Assembly: GCF_900120195.1 (NCBI RefSeq)
Contig: NZ_LT635539.1
Span: 3,030,661-3,094,660 of the forward strand
DNA length: 64,000 nucleotides
Source of the DNA: Blautia sp. Marseille-P3087
Lineage (GTDB): Bacteria; Bacillota; Clostridia; Lachnospirales; Lachnospiraceae
Reading direction: 5' to 3'
In this document: one piece after another, positions 54,305-63,253 of the stretch
Layout of the letters: each line of letters opens with the position of its first letter
Position numbering within the stretch: position 1 is the stretch's first letter
Translations under genes and position numbers: made by a program
Notes under the pieces: generated by a model
What the model was told of the DNA's origin: nothing
Database searches by the model: none
Seen by the model: only the letters and a program-made list of their open reading frames with translations

Positions 54305-54967
54305 ATGAGAGTACTAATTACAGGGACGAGCTCCGGTATCGGAAAAGGAATTGCAGAAAAATTTCTGAAAGAAGGACACAATGTTACAGGCATTGACCGT
54401 AAAGATGCATCAATACAGCATAAGAATTATACGCATATCTGCATGGATATCCGGGCAAAAGAGCAGTATCCGGAATTGGAGCCGTTTGATATTGTGATTA
54501 ACAATGCAGGTGTACAGAACGAAGAAGATATTGATGTAAACTTAAAAGGGACCATAGGCATTACAGAAAAATACGGGATTCGTCCGGGCATCCGATCGGT
54601 ACTGATGATCGGATCTGCCAGCGGACACAACGGCTCGGAATTTCCTGAATATGTAGCAAGCAAGGGAGGAGTTCTTTCCTATACAAAAAATGTTGCCCTG
54701 CGCATTGCAAAATACGGTGCAGTATGCAACAGTCTTGATTTTGGCGGAGTCCTTACAGAATTGAACAAACCTGTCATGGAAGATAAAGCTTTGTGGGACG
54801 AGATCATGGAGCAGACGCCGCTTAAGAGATGGATGACTGTAGAAGAGACTGCTGACTGGGCATATTTTATGACCGTGACCAACCGTTTCTGCACCGGCCA
54901 GAATATCCTGATCGATGGACTCGAAGCCGGAAATGCGCATTTCGTATGGCCGGAGACAGACAACTGA
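54305..54967 (+). CDS. Short-chain dehydrogenase/reductase
   Basis: NAD(P)-dependent SDR. Cofactor motif ITGTSSGIGKGIAE (about 5-18), NNAG at about 78, catalytic Ser in MIGSASGHNGS and the Tyr-x3-Lys in EYVASKGG. About 220 aa. GAGGGAG sets the ATG at 54305. It follows dinB by 13 bp and is the last gene of the series. FabG-like annotation is common, but the substrate is unknown. Confidence 0.85.
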   Translation: MRVLITGTSSGIGKGIAEKFLKEGHNVTGIDRKDASIQHKNYTHICMDIRAKEQYPELEPFDIVINNAGVQNEEDIDVNLKGTIGITEKYGIRPGIRSVLMIGSASGHNGSEFPEYVASKGGVLSYTKNVALRIAKYGAVCNSLDFGGVLTELNKPVMEDKALWDEIMEQTPLKRWMTVEETADWAYFMTVTNRFCTGQNILIDGLEAGNAHFVWPETDN

Positions 54968-54984
54968 AAAAGAATGATAAGTGA

Positions 54985-55013
54985 CCGGATCCGAAGAGGA
55001 TTCGGTTTTTTTT
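54985..55013 (+). terminator. Terminator after the SDR gene
   Basis: CCGGATCC (54985-54992) pairs with GGATTCGG (54998-55005, one G-U), followed by eight T. Confidence 0.9.
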
Positions 55014-55109
55014 GAGCCTTTTTGAGATTGACGTTTTTTTGTCAAAATGCTACAATGGTGGAAACTGAAAAACTTAAAAGAGTTTCCGGGTTTCCAAATG
55101 GAGGATTGA

Positions 55110-55673
55110 ATGCGGGAAAAAATTATTGATGCAACGGTTGAGGAATTTAAACAGAACGGTTTGAAATTTACAATGAACGATCTGGCGAAACGGCTGGGAA
55201 TCAGTAAAAAGACAATCTATACCGTTTTTGAAAGCAAACAGGCAGTTCTGGTAGCGGTGGCTGACCGTTATGCAGCAGATTTATACAGTATGCAGGAAGA
55301 ACTGGAGGCGGACGTAAGCCTGAATGTGGTACAGAAACTGGAGAAGCTTTTGTGCGCGCTTCCGGAGAAATATTCCAACATTGGACTGAGCCGGATTTAC
55401 GAACTTGCGGAGAAATATCCGAAGCCATACAGACATCTGATGCGGTCAGTAAACAATGGATGGGAACAGGCAGAACAGTACCTGAGGAAAGGCATGGAAG
55501 AAGGTCTGATACGGGAAGTTTCCATTCCGGTAGTCATGGCAATGGTAAAAGGTACTGTAATCCGTTTTATGGAGTCAGATGTTCTGTACCAGAATGAACT
55601 GACCTATGAACAGGCCAAAAAAGAAATGGTGGAAATATTAATGAAAGGAATAAAAGCAGGTGGAAAAAGTTAG
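55110..55673 (+). CDS. TetR-family transcription regulator
   Basis: N-terminal HTH of TetR type (MNDLAKRLGISKKTIYTVFESKQAVLVAVADRYA within about 22-55) and a helical ligand-binding part. 187 aa. It opens a five-gene operon: the hypB start lies inside its last codons (14-bp overlap), so it probably autoregulates the nickel-chaperone/flavoprotein genes. The ligand is unknown and could indicate the operon's substrate. Confidence 0.88.
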   Translation: MREKIIDATVEEFKQNGLKFTMNDLAKRLGISKKTIYTVFESKQAVLVAVADRYAADLYSMQEELEADVSLNVVQKLEKLLCALPEKYSNIGLSRIYELAEKYPKPYRHLMRSVNNGWEQAEQYLRKGMEEGLIREVSIPVVMAMVKGTVIRFMESDVLYQNELTYEQAKKEMVEILMKGIKAGGKS

Positions 55674-56328
55674 AATTCTTGAGATTAAAGAAAGCGTGTT
55701 TGCAGACAATGACAGACAGGCTGACCAGCTTCGAGCCAGGCTGAAAGAAAAAGGCGTATTCCTGATGAACCTGATGTCATCACCCGGTTCCGGTAAGACG
55801 ACAACACTGAAAAAAACGATAGAAGCACTGAAAAATGATTTCCGTATCGGTGTTATGGAGGCAGATATTGATTCGGATGTGGACGCACTTGCGATTGCAG
55901 AAACAGGTGCAAAAGCAATCCAGTTACATACCGGCGGCATGTGTCATCTGGATGCAAAAATGACAGAGCAGGGGATCGAAGGATTGGGCATTGAAGATGT
56001 AGATCTGGCAATTCTTGAAAATGTGGGAAACCTCGTCTGTCCTGCCGAGTTTGACACAGGTGCATCCAAAAATGTGATGATTCTTTCCGTTCCGGAGGGA
56101 CATGACAAACCGCTGAAATACCCCTTGATGTTTGAAGTATGCGATGCTGTTCTGATCAATAAGATTGATGTACTTCCATACTTTGATTTCGATATGGAAC
56201 TGGTGAAAAAATACATTCATCAGAGAAATCCCAAAGCAGAGATTTTCCCGGTCAGTGCAAAGACAGGAGAAGGTATAGAGGCATGGACAACATGGCTGAA
56301 AAAGCAGGTTGCTGACTGGAAATCATAA
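55660..56328 (+). CDS. hypB: Nickel-insertion GTPase HypB
   Basis: SIMIBI-class GTPase that delivers Ni2+ to hydrogenase or related enzymes with HypA. P-loop SSPGSGKTT (40-48); the metal site of the G domain is present: C95, H96 and C127 in TGGMCHLD and NLVCPAE. The N-terminal CxxCGC motif and His-rich store of some HypB proteins are absent. 222 aa; GTG start overlapping tetR. No NiFe hydrogenase, urease or hypC-F genes are in this window, so the client is not evident. Confidence 0.92.
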   Translation: MEKVRILEIKESVFADNDRQADQLRARLKEKGVFLMNLMSSPGSGKTTTLKKTIEALKNDFRIGVMEADIDSDVDALAIAETGAKAIQLHTGGMCHLDAKMTEQGIEGLGIEDVDLAILENVGNLVCPAEFDTGASKNVMILSVPEGHDKPLKYPLMFEVCDAVLINKIDVLPYFDFDMELVKKYIHQRNPKAEIFPVSAKTGEGIEAWTTWLKKQVADWKS

Positions 56329-56360
56329 AAAGAAACAGAGAGAAGGGAAAGGAAAGAGAG

Positions 56361-59147
56361 ATGAAAAAAGGACTCGACAAAGAACTTTATCCGGATTATG
56401 TTTACCCGGAATTTACGCCTGATCCGAATGAACCATTTCGTGAACCAATTGCGAAACTGGGTAAAAAGATCACGGACCGTATTCCGCAGAAACTGGGCCT
56501 TAAAAAGATCACCAGAAACGATCCGGAGTATTGGGGACTGGCCGGAGTGCTTTCCGATGAGGAAGCAGAACTGGCACTGAAACTTGGGGTGAGAAAGCCA
56601 AAAACACTGCCGGAGATCGTGAAATTATCTGGTATGGAAGAGAAAAAATGTGAGGCGCTTCTGGAAGAAATGTCACGCAAAGGCCTTCTCGAATACAACT
56701 GGGAAAACGCTGCACATGAGAAGCAGTATGTCCTGCCGATGTATGTACCGGGATGCGCAGAATTTTTTAATATGAATGCAAAAATTCTGGAATCCAATCC
56801 GGAGATGGGAACATTTTTTGAGCATATGTCCCGCCTGCCGCTGGAAAAAATCACCCCATTTGTACCGGAGGGCGGTGCCGGAATAGGCATGCATGTCATC
56901 CCTGTAGAAAAAGCAATTGAGATGGAAAATGAGTCTGTAGATCTGGAACACATTTCCTACTGGCTCAGTAAATACGAGGGAAAATATGCTGCAAGTCCAT
57001 GTTCCTGCCGTCGTTCCAGACTGACACATAACGAAGGCTGTGCAGATGATCCGGAAGGCTGGTGCATTGCGATCGGAGACATGGCGGACTACGTTGTGGA
57101 GACGCAGAAAGACGGACGTTATATTACGAAAGAAGAAGCTCTGGATATTTTCAGACAGGCAGAAGAAAACGGCTTTGTACATCAGATCACAAATATTGAT
57201 GGCAAAGATAAAATTTTTGCTATCTGTAACTGTAACGTAAATGTCTGTTATGCGCTTCGTACATCACAGCTTTTTAATACACCGAATATGTCCCGTTCTG
57301 CATACATTGCAAAAGTTGAGAAACAGAACTGTGTTGCATGCGGCAAATGTGTGGAGGCCTGTCCGGCAGGTGCTGTCAAACTGGGACAGAAACTCTGTGA
57401 TAAAGAAGGCTGTGAGATTACATATCCACGTATCCCGCTTCCGGGTGATCAGCCATGGGGCGAACATATGTGGTCACACAACTACCGCGATACGAACCGC
57501 ATCAACTGCTATGATACAGGTACTGCACCGTGCAAAACAGCCTGTCCGGCACATATTGGCATACAGGGATATCTGCAGCTCGCAAAAGAAGGTCGCTACG
57601 AGGATGCACTTGCGCTGATCAAAAAAGACAATCCACTTCCGGCTGTCTGCGGACATGTATGTAACCGCCGCTGTGAAGATGCCTGCACAAGAGGCACGAT
57701 CGACGAAGCGGTAGCAATTGATGAAGTTAAACGCTTTATCGCAGAACGTGATCTGAATGCAGAGACACGCTTCATTCCGAAAAAAACAATTCCGTCACTG
57801 AAAGGTGGATTTAAAGAAAAAATCGCGATTATCGGCGCAGGACCGGCTGGTTTATCATGTGCATATTTCCTTGCACTGACCGGATACAAACCGACGATTT
57901 TTGAAAAAAATGCAGAACCGGGCGGCATGCTTCGCTATGGAATTCCGTCCTACAAACTGGAAAAAGATCTTCTTGCTGCAGAGATCGATGTGATCCGTCA
58001 GCTTGGCGTAGAGATCCGCTGTGGTGTAGAAGTCGGAAAAGACGTTACAATCGAAGATTTACGAGAGCAGGGTTATAAAGGATTTTATGCTGCAATCGGA
58101 TGTCAGAGAGGAAGAAAACCGGGAATCAGTGGAGAAAATGCCGAAGGTGCATATACGGCGGTGGATTTCTTAAGAAAAGCAGGTGGATCAGAAAGCTTCC
58201 CGCTTGAAGGTGATGTGGTCGTGGTCGGCGGCGGAAACGTAGCCATTGATGCGGCAAGAGTCAGCAGCAGATGTACCGATGCGAAGATTTCCATGTTCTG
58301 TCTGGAAACAAGAGAAAAAATGCCGGCGAGCAACGAAGAAATCGAAGAAGCTCTCGAAGAAGGAATTGAGCTGAACTGTGGCTGGGGACCGAAAGAAATT
58401 CTGGAAGAAGACGGTCATGTAAGAGGCGCCGTTTTCAAAAAATGTACTCGTGTGTTTGATGCACAGGGCAGATTTTCACCTGAATATGATGAGAATGATA
58501 CAGTGACAGTGCCGTGTCGTCATGTGATCTTTTCCGTAGGACAGGCAATCGACTGGGGCCATATGCTGGACAATCTTCATGTGGAACTTCGCCCGAACGG
58601 CGGCGCACTTGCCAACAAACTGACTTACCAGACTTCCGAACCGGATATTTTTGTAGGCGGTGACGTCTATACAGGTCCGAAATTTGCTATCGATGCGATC
58701 GCAGCCGGACGTGAAGGCGCGGTTTCTCTGCATCGTTATGTGCATGAGAATTGTACACTGACCATCGGACGTAACCGACGCGATTTCATTGAACTGGATA
58801 AAGAAAATATTAAAGTGGAAACTTACGACTCATCCAGCCGTCAGATTCCGCCGAAAGCCGATGTAAAAGAACAGGCAAAAACTTTCCGTGATCTGTCACA
58901 GAGCCTGAGCGAAGAGCAGGTGAAAAAAGAAACTTCACGATGCCTGTCCTGTGGCGCATCTGTCGTGGATCCGAATAAATGTATCGGTTGTGGTATCTGT
59001 ACTACGAAATGTATGTTTGATGCAATACATCTGCACAGAGGACTGCCGGGAGCATCTGTGATGCATACATCCGAAGAAAAACTGAAATACATTCTTCCGA
59101 ATATGGTGAAGCAGTCGATCAAAGTGAAATTCAAAAAGAAAAAATAA
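56361..59147 (+). CDS. Multi-cluster FAD-dependent NAD(P) oxidoreductase (GltD/NfnB-like) with N-terminal Fe-S module
   Basis: A 928-aa flavoprotein. Residues 1-110 look like a helical winged-helix part. At about 214-295 lies a Cys-rich region (SPCSCRRSR, CADDPEGWC, AICNCNVNVC). A 4Fe-4S ferredoxin motif CVACGKCVEAC follows (324-334). Then a GltD-type dicluster region (C391 to C442), FAD motif IGAGPAGLSCAYFLALTGY (about 491-509), an NAD(P) motif VVVGGGNVAIDAARV (about 620-635), and a C-terminal ferredoxin motif CIGCGICTTKC (about 883-893). This layout suits electron transfer between NAD(P)H and ferredoxin or a bound substrate. Lies between hypB and hypA. Function unknown; not a simple glutamate synthase, as no GltA partner is present. 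Confidence 0.8.
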   Translation: MKKGLDKELYPDYVYPEFTPDPNEPFREPIAKLGKKITDRIPQKLGLKKITRNDPEYWGLAGVLSDEEAELALKLGVRKPKTLPEIVKLSGMEEKKCEALLEEMSRKGLLEYNWENAAHEKQYVLPMYVPGCAEFFNMNAKILESNPEMGTFFEHMSRLPLEKITPFVPEGGAGIGMHVIPVEKAIEMENESVDLEHISYWLSKYEGKYAASPCSCRRSRLTHNEGCADDPEGWCIAIGDMADYVVETQKDGRYITKEEALDIFRQAEENGFVHQITNIDGKDKIFAICNCNVNVCYALRTSQLFNTPNMSRSAYIAKVEKQNCVACGKCVEACPAGAVKLGQKLCDKEGCEITYPRIPLPGDQPWGEHMWSHNYRDTNRINCYDTGTAPCKTACPAHIGIQGYLQLAKEGRYEDALALIKKDNPLPAVCGHVCNRRCEDACTRGTIDEAVAIDEVKRFIAERDLNAETRFIPKKTIPSLKGGFKEKIAIIGAGPAGLSCAYFLALTGYKPTIFEKNAEPGGMLRYGIPSYKLEKDLLAAEIDVIRQLGVEIRCGVEVGKDVTIEDLREQGYKGFYAAIGCQRGRKPGISGENAEGAYTAVDFLRKAGGSESFPLEGDVVVVGGGNVAIDAARVSSRCTDAKISMFCLETREKMPASNEEIEEALEEGIELNCGWGPKEILEEDGHVRGAVFKKCTRVFDAQGRFSPEYDENDTVTVPCRHVIFSVGQAIDWGHMLDNLHVELRPNGGALANKLTYQTSEPDIFVGGDVYTGPKFAIDAIAAGREGAVSLHRYVHENCTLTIGRNRRDFIELDKENIKVETYDSSSRQIPPKADVKEQAKTFRDLSQSLSEEQVKKETSRCLSCGASVVDPNKCIGCGICTTKCMFDAIHLHRGLPGASVMHTSEEKLKYILPNMVKQSIKVKFKKKK

Positions 59148-59184
59148 GAGCTGTGCAGCAGCTCTCGGGTAAAGGAGAAGCGTT

Positions 59185-59529
59185 ATGCACGAGCTTGGAG
59201 TAACATTTCATATCATGGACCACCTTGAAAAGGTGGCCGAAGAAAATAAGGTGACACATATTCGTAAAGTCACCCTTGAGCTGGGGGAGGTCTCGACAGT
59301 GATCGAGTCCTATCTGCAGAATTGCTGGACGTGGGCGGCCCAAAAACGGCCGCTGTTCAATGAATCTGAATTAGTGGTGGAAACATTACCTGCAGTTACA
59401 TACTGTGAAGACTGTCAGAAGACATATCCGACCGTGGAGCATGGCAGGATCTGCCCACATTGCGGAAGCGAGCACACATATTTACTGCAGGGAAATGAGT
59501 TCAACATTAAGGAAATAGAAGTAGAGTAA
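59185..59529 (+). CDS. hypA: Nickel metallochaperone HypA
   Basis: Carries Ni2+ through the N-terminal Met-His-Glu (MHELGV) and holds a structural zinc with two CxxC pairs (C74/C77, C90/C93). 114 aa, the family length. Start set by AAAGGAG before the ATG. It is separated from its partner hypB by the flavoprotein gene, an unusual order; HypA and HypB usually sit side by side in hyp or urease clusters. Confidence 0.92.
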   Translation: MHELGVTFHIMDHLEKVAEENKVTHIRKVTLELGEVSTVIESYLQNCWTWAAQKRPLFNESELVVETLPAVTYCEDCQKTYPTVEHGRICPHCGSEHTYLLQGNEFNIKEIEVE

Positions 59530-59551
59530 AGGAAAGAAAGAGGGAGAGAGT

Positions 59552-60586
59552 ATGTTTTTTCAAATCTATGGAGAGACAGCCGGATGGCAGCTTCTTGGAT
59601 GGCTGCTGGTATTTACCGGACTTGTCGTAATGAATGAAATCGCAAGAAGATCCAAAGCAGGCGGCATTGCATGTTTTCTGATTCTTCCTGCAGCACTTAC
59701 CGTGTATTTTATTGCTATCTATGTCGGTGCAGCAATGGGAGCTGAATGGGCACTTAATAATGATACGTACGTGCATATGAACAGCTGGTTCCATTATGCA
59801 AAACTGTATGCTGCAACAGCCGGCTGTATCGGATTTATGATTCTTAAGTATCACTGGGGAAAACTCGGAAAATCTCATGGATTTAAAGCGTTTCCGTTTA
59901 TTATCGTTGCAATCAACATCCTGATCGCGGTAGTATCAGACTTTGAATCAGCAGTCCGTGCCGGTTCTCTGGCAGGTGGCTGGTGGCTTTCTTCCGAAGG
60001 CGTATGGCTTTACGGCGGCTGGTGGAACGTATTAAACGGACTGGCCGGTCTTTTGAATATTTTCTGTATGACAGGCTGGTGGGGAATCTACTCCTCAAAA
60101 GACAAAAAAGATATGCTTTGGCCGGACATGATCTGGGTATATGTCCTTGCATATGACATCTGGAATTTCCAGTATACATATCTGAACCTGCCTATACATT
60201 CCTGGTACTGCGGTCTCGCACTTCTGCTCGCACCGACCTTTGCAGCAGCACTCTGGAACAAAGGCGGCTGGATACAGAACCGTGCCAACACGCTGGCACT
60301 CTGGTGCATGTTCGCACAGGTATTCCCGCTGTTCCAGAATGCAAGCCGTTTTACAACAGTCACTTCCGTATACGGACAGGGCGGCATCGCAGCAGCAATG
60401 GGAAGCAGTATGCCGACTACCGCAGAACCGACCGCACAGGGAATTATTTCCGTACTGTCATTTGCAGTGAATGTATTCGTCTTCGCATACATCCTGAAAC
60501 GTGCAAAAGTACAGAAAAAGAATCCGTGGAAGAACGAGATTTTTACAGATACAAAAGACTACAAAGAAGCAATGGAAAGAGCATAA
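59552..60586 (+). CDS. Polytopic membrane protein, DUF5692-like
   Basis: 344-aa membrane protein with about eight to nine hydrophobic segments, Trp-rich (WWLSSEGVWLYGGWW) and with conserved-looking charged or polar patches in loops (GAEWALNNDTYVHMNSWFHYAKLY). It resembles the DUF5692 family; no transport family signature is apparent. Last gene of the tetR-hypB-flavoprotein-hypA series, 22 bp after hypA, with a terminator behind it. Could be a nickel or substrate permease, or a membrane partner of the flavoprotein; this is inference from context. Confidence 0.7.
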   Translation: MFFQIYGETAGWQLLGWLLVFTGLVVMNEIARRSKAGGIACFLILPAALTVYFIAIYVGAAMGAEWALNNDTYVHMNSWFHYAKLYAATAGCIGFMILKYHWGKLGKSHGFKAFPFIIVAINILIAVVSDFESAVRAGSLAGGWWLSSEGVWLYGGWWNVLNGLAGLLNIFCMTGWWGIYSSKDKKDMLWPDMIWVYVLAYDIWNFQYTYLNLPIHSWYCGLALLLAPTFAAALWNKGGWIQNRANTLALWCMFAQVFPLFQNASRFTTVTSVYGQGGIAAAMGSSMPTTAEPTAQGIISVLSFAVNVFVFAYILKRAKVQKKNPWKNEIFTDTKDYKEAMERA

Positions 60587-60596
60587 AGAAGAGAAG

Positions 60597-60625
60597 GGCA
60601 CTGACGGAGGGCAGTGTCTTTTTTT
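60597..60625 (+). terminator. Terminator of the hyp operon
   Basis: GGCACTG (60597-60603) pairs with CAGTGTC (60612-60618), followed by seven T. Its sequence is nearly duplicated at 63226-63252. Confidence 0.85.
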
Positions 60626-60934
60626 GCATAAGATAAAGAGATATAACTCAAGATAGAAGAAGCTAATATTTAAGCATAAAATATTTTAGAATATAAACAC
60701 TATTCGCAAAATTCATGAATATACGTACTAATATTCGGTTAATATTACGAGTTGTATGATTGATGAAAACGACATATAATGACCTTATACTAAGGATGAA
60801 GGGGGAATGAGGGAATCAGACTTTCTAAATATAAGATTTGGAAAATCGAAGAATCCGTTTGAAGTTGTAATTGAAGATAAAGAATGTCTATGGTACAATA
60901 AGAACAAAAATTTGATATTAAAGAGGGAAAATAT
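60626..60934 (+). promoter_or_regulatory. AT-rich control region of the ATPase-DUF4276 cassette
   Basis: No convincing gene. Holds an inverted repeat TAATATT/AATATTA (60729-60747), a promoter TTGTAT-17-TATAAT (60752-60780) and a second TTGAAG-17-TACAAT (60871-60899) just before the HTH gene. A 54-codon frame at 60807-60971 has a GGGGG site but overlaps the second promoter and the next gene, so I regard it as doubtful. Confidence 0.5.
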
Positions 60935-61159
60935 ATGGCAGTATCATACAACGGATTATGGAAATTATTGATCGATAAAAACATGAAAAAAGTTGATTTG
61001 ATGAACCGTATTGAAATCAGCAGCAGTACCATGGCAAAAATGACAAAAGAAGAACTGGTGTCTCTAAAAGTCCTGGAAAAAATCTGTGCAGAACTGGACT
61101 GTGACTTCGGAGATATTATCCATTATGAAAAAGTGCAGAATAAGGATAGTGTACAGTAA
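60935..61159 (+). CDS. Small XRE/Cro-type HTH regulator
   Basis: 74 aa, nearly all a Cro/CI-like helix-turn-helix of the short HTH_26 type (DKNMKKVDLMNRIEISSSTMAKM, ending with ELDCDFGDIIHYE). Such proteins often control adjacent defence or mobile genes. AGAGGG precedes the ATG, and its own promoter lies 36 bp upstream. It precedes the ATPase gene by about 60 bp on the same strand, so it probably regulates this cassette. Confidence 0.85.
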   Translation: MAVSYNGLWKLLIDKNMKKVDLMNRIEISSSTMAKMTKEELVSLKVLEKICAELDCDFGDIIHYEKVQNKDSVQ

Positions 61160-61219
61160 TGGAATACATCTATTATGGTAATTGAAAATATGTGTGTAGA
61201 AAGGAATAAAGAGGTCAAT

Positions 61220-62440
61220 ATGGGAAAAATTGAAGGTGTTCAGATTAAAAATTTTGGTCCACTTAGAGATATTGTAATGGGAAAAACTTTAAACTATCAA
61301 CAGGGGGATGCTCTTGGAAATGTTACAGCCATCATTGGGCCGAGTGGTAATGGAAAGAGTACACTTGCAGATGCATTTGGATTTTTGGCCGATTGTTTGG
61401 AGATGGGTGTAGAAGAAGCTTGTGATACAAAAAACAGAGGTGGTTTCCAGCAAATTCGTTCACAGGGAGTTGAAGAACCTGTAAAATTTGAATTATATTA
61501 TCGAGAAAAGAGTAACACACGTCCAATCACATATGAACTGGAAATAGATGAAGATTCTATGGGCCGTCCATATGTAAAAGAGGAACGTCTGCGTCAACGC
61601 GTAACCAAGAGAGGGCGACCGTTATCTTTTTTACTTCTTCAAAATGGGCGCGGTTATGCGTATGAGGGAAAAGAAGGCGGTGCAGATGATGATGGACGTA
61701 GCGTGCAGGGAGAAAAAGTAGATGTAGAATTGGCTGATATCAGAAAACTTGGTATTGTAACTTTGGGAGCAATGAAACAATATGAGCGAATTGAAAAATT
61801 TTTGAATTTTTTAAAAAGCTGGTATCTCTGTTATTTTTCACCAGATGCTGCGCGTACTTTGCAAACAGCGGCACCACAGCCATATTTGAATCGTACGGGA
61901 AGTAACATAAATAATGTTGCGCAGTATATGTATCGAGAAAATAAAAGGGAGTTTACGAAAGTCTTAAAAGAAATTCAAACAAAACTGCCCAATATTGAGA
62001 AAATTGAGCCGGTCAAATTTGACAATGGACAAATGATGCTTAAATTTTGGGAAAAAGGATTTGAGAAAGCGATTTATTCTCCGAAGATGTCTGATGGTAC
62101 TCTGAAATTGTTTGCTTACTATTTATTATTGCACGAAAGTAATCCACGTCAGCTAGTATTTATTGAAGAACCGGAAAACGGATTATATCATCAATATTTA
62201 AAACTTCTGGCAGATGAAATGGTGAAAAGTGTTGGGACGGGATTTTCAAAGCAGTTGTTCGTTACTACACATAGTCCTTTTTTTGTAAATGCGTTATCTC
62301 CAGAAAATGTGTGGGTACTTGAAAAGGGTGATGATGGCTTTTCAAAAGTTAAACGAGCGTCAGAATATGCATTTGTAAAAGAACTTTCAGAAGAAGGAAT
62401 TCCGTTAGGGGACATGTGGTATAGCAAATATTTCGGATGA
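61220..62440 (+). CDS. AAA_21/OLD-like ATPase of a probable defence pair
   Basis: ABC/SMC-type ATPase of the kind found in OLD, PARIS and related systems. Walker A IIGPSGNGKSTLA is at 39-51, a long variable middle (about 90-270) follows, and a C-terminal Walker B LVFIEEPENGLYHQ with the D-loop/H-loop TTHSPFFVNAL completes it. About 406 aa. The start at 61220 has AAAGAGG; an in-frame ATG at 61175 lacks one. The DUF4276 gene begins 12 bp after it. AT-richer than the neighbourhood, which suggests acquisition by transfer. Confidence 0.82.
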   Translation: MGKIEGVQIKNFGPLRDIVMGKTLNYQQGDALGNVTAIIGPSGNGKSTLADAFGFLADCLEMGVEEACDTKNRGGFQQIRSQGVEEPVKFELYYREKSNTRPITYELEIDEDSMGRPYVKEERLRQRVTKRGRPLSFLLLQNGRGYAYEGKEGGADDDGRSVQGEKVDVELADIRKLGIVTLGAMKQYERIEKFLNFLKSWYLCYFSPDAARTLQTAAPQPYLNRTGSNINNVAQYMYRENKREFTKVLKEIQTKLPNIEKIEPVKFDNGQMMLKFWEKGFEKAIYSPKMSDGTLKLFAYYLLLHESNPRQLVFIEEPENGLYHQYLKLLADEMVKSVGTGFSKQLFVTTHSPFFVNALSPENVWVLEKGDDGFSKVKRASEYAFVKELSEEGIPLGDMWYSKYFG

Positions 62441-62452
62441 TGGGAGAGAACT

Positions 62453-63121
62453 ATGTATTTTCAGTTTTTGATAGAAGATAAATCAACAGAGATTTTGGTA
62501 AATCATATCATGGAAAAAATAAAGGAAATGTATCCAGATATATTTATTGATTTCAATATAAAATCATTTAACGGGATTGGACATTTATCAACACATGGAA
62601 GTCTACAGGAACGCAAAGGAAGCGGATTGTTGAATAATCTTCCTTTATATTTGAGAGGGTTTGATCGTTCTCTGGCGCAAATGCCGCAGGCAGTTATTGT
62701 TGTTGTGTTGGACAATGATAAACGTGATTGCACAGAATTCCAAAATGCGTTAGACAAAATTGCAAAAGAATCTGTGCAATTAATTGACTGGGTAGTTTGT
62801 ATTGCTGTAAAAGAAATGGAGGCGTGGTTATTAGGAGATGAGAATGCTATTACCAGTGCCTACCCAAATGCAAAGAAAAAATATTTGAAAGCCTATGAGC
62901 AGGATGGCATATGTGATACATGGGAAGTGTTGGCAAACATGTTATATCCCGGTGGACTGGCAGCTTTAAAGAAAAAGTCTAAGAATAGCTATAGTGTAAC
63001 CGGAAGTGCAAAGTGCGAATGGGCAGATAAAATTGGTAAAGAGTTAAATCTGGAATGCAATCTTTCTCCAAGCTTTAATAGATTTTTACGGTCACTTCAA
63101 TTGCGAATTGATGCTGCATAA
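62453..63121 (+). CDS. DUF4276 protein, TOPRIM-like nuclease candidate
   Basis: 222 aa. It starts with FLIEDKSTEIL (Glu at residue 8 in the place of the TOPRIM Glu), has a DxD pair in VVVLDNDKRD (D87, D89), and EMEAWLLGDE (E121/E123), the layout of DUF4276/TOPRIM proteins. Such domains cut or nick nucleic acid in OLD-family and PARIS-like systems. It follows the ATPase gene by 12 bp, so the pair is one unit. Antiphage function is inferred from family logic and context, not shown here. Confidence 0.75.
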   Translation: MYFQFLIEDKSTEILVNHIMEKIKEMYPDIFIDFNIKSFNGIGHLSTHGSLQERKGSGLLNNLPLYLRGFDRSLAQMPQAVIVVVLDNDKRDCTEFQNALDKIAKESVQLIDWVVCIAVKEMEAWLLGDENAITSAYPNAKKKYLKAYEQDGICDTWEVLANMLYPGGLAALKKKSKNSYSVTGSAKCEWADKIGKELNLECNLSPSFNRFLRSLQLRIDAA

Positions 63122-63223
63122 TACATATTAGGAGAGAGGACAAAGAGACTTGTAAAATATACAAAGGATGTGAAGACATAGAATCTTATTGATGAGATGA
63201 TTTGCTATTTGTGAATATTGAGA

Positions 63224-63253
63224 AAGACACTGACGGCGGTCGGTGTCTTTTTT
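63224..63253 (+). terminator. Terminator of the ATPase-DUF4276 cassette
   Basis: AAGACACTGAC (63224-63234) pairs with GTCGGTGTCTT (63239-63249, one wobble), followed by T tract. Confidence 0.85.
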
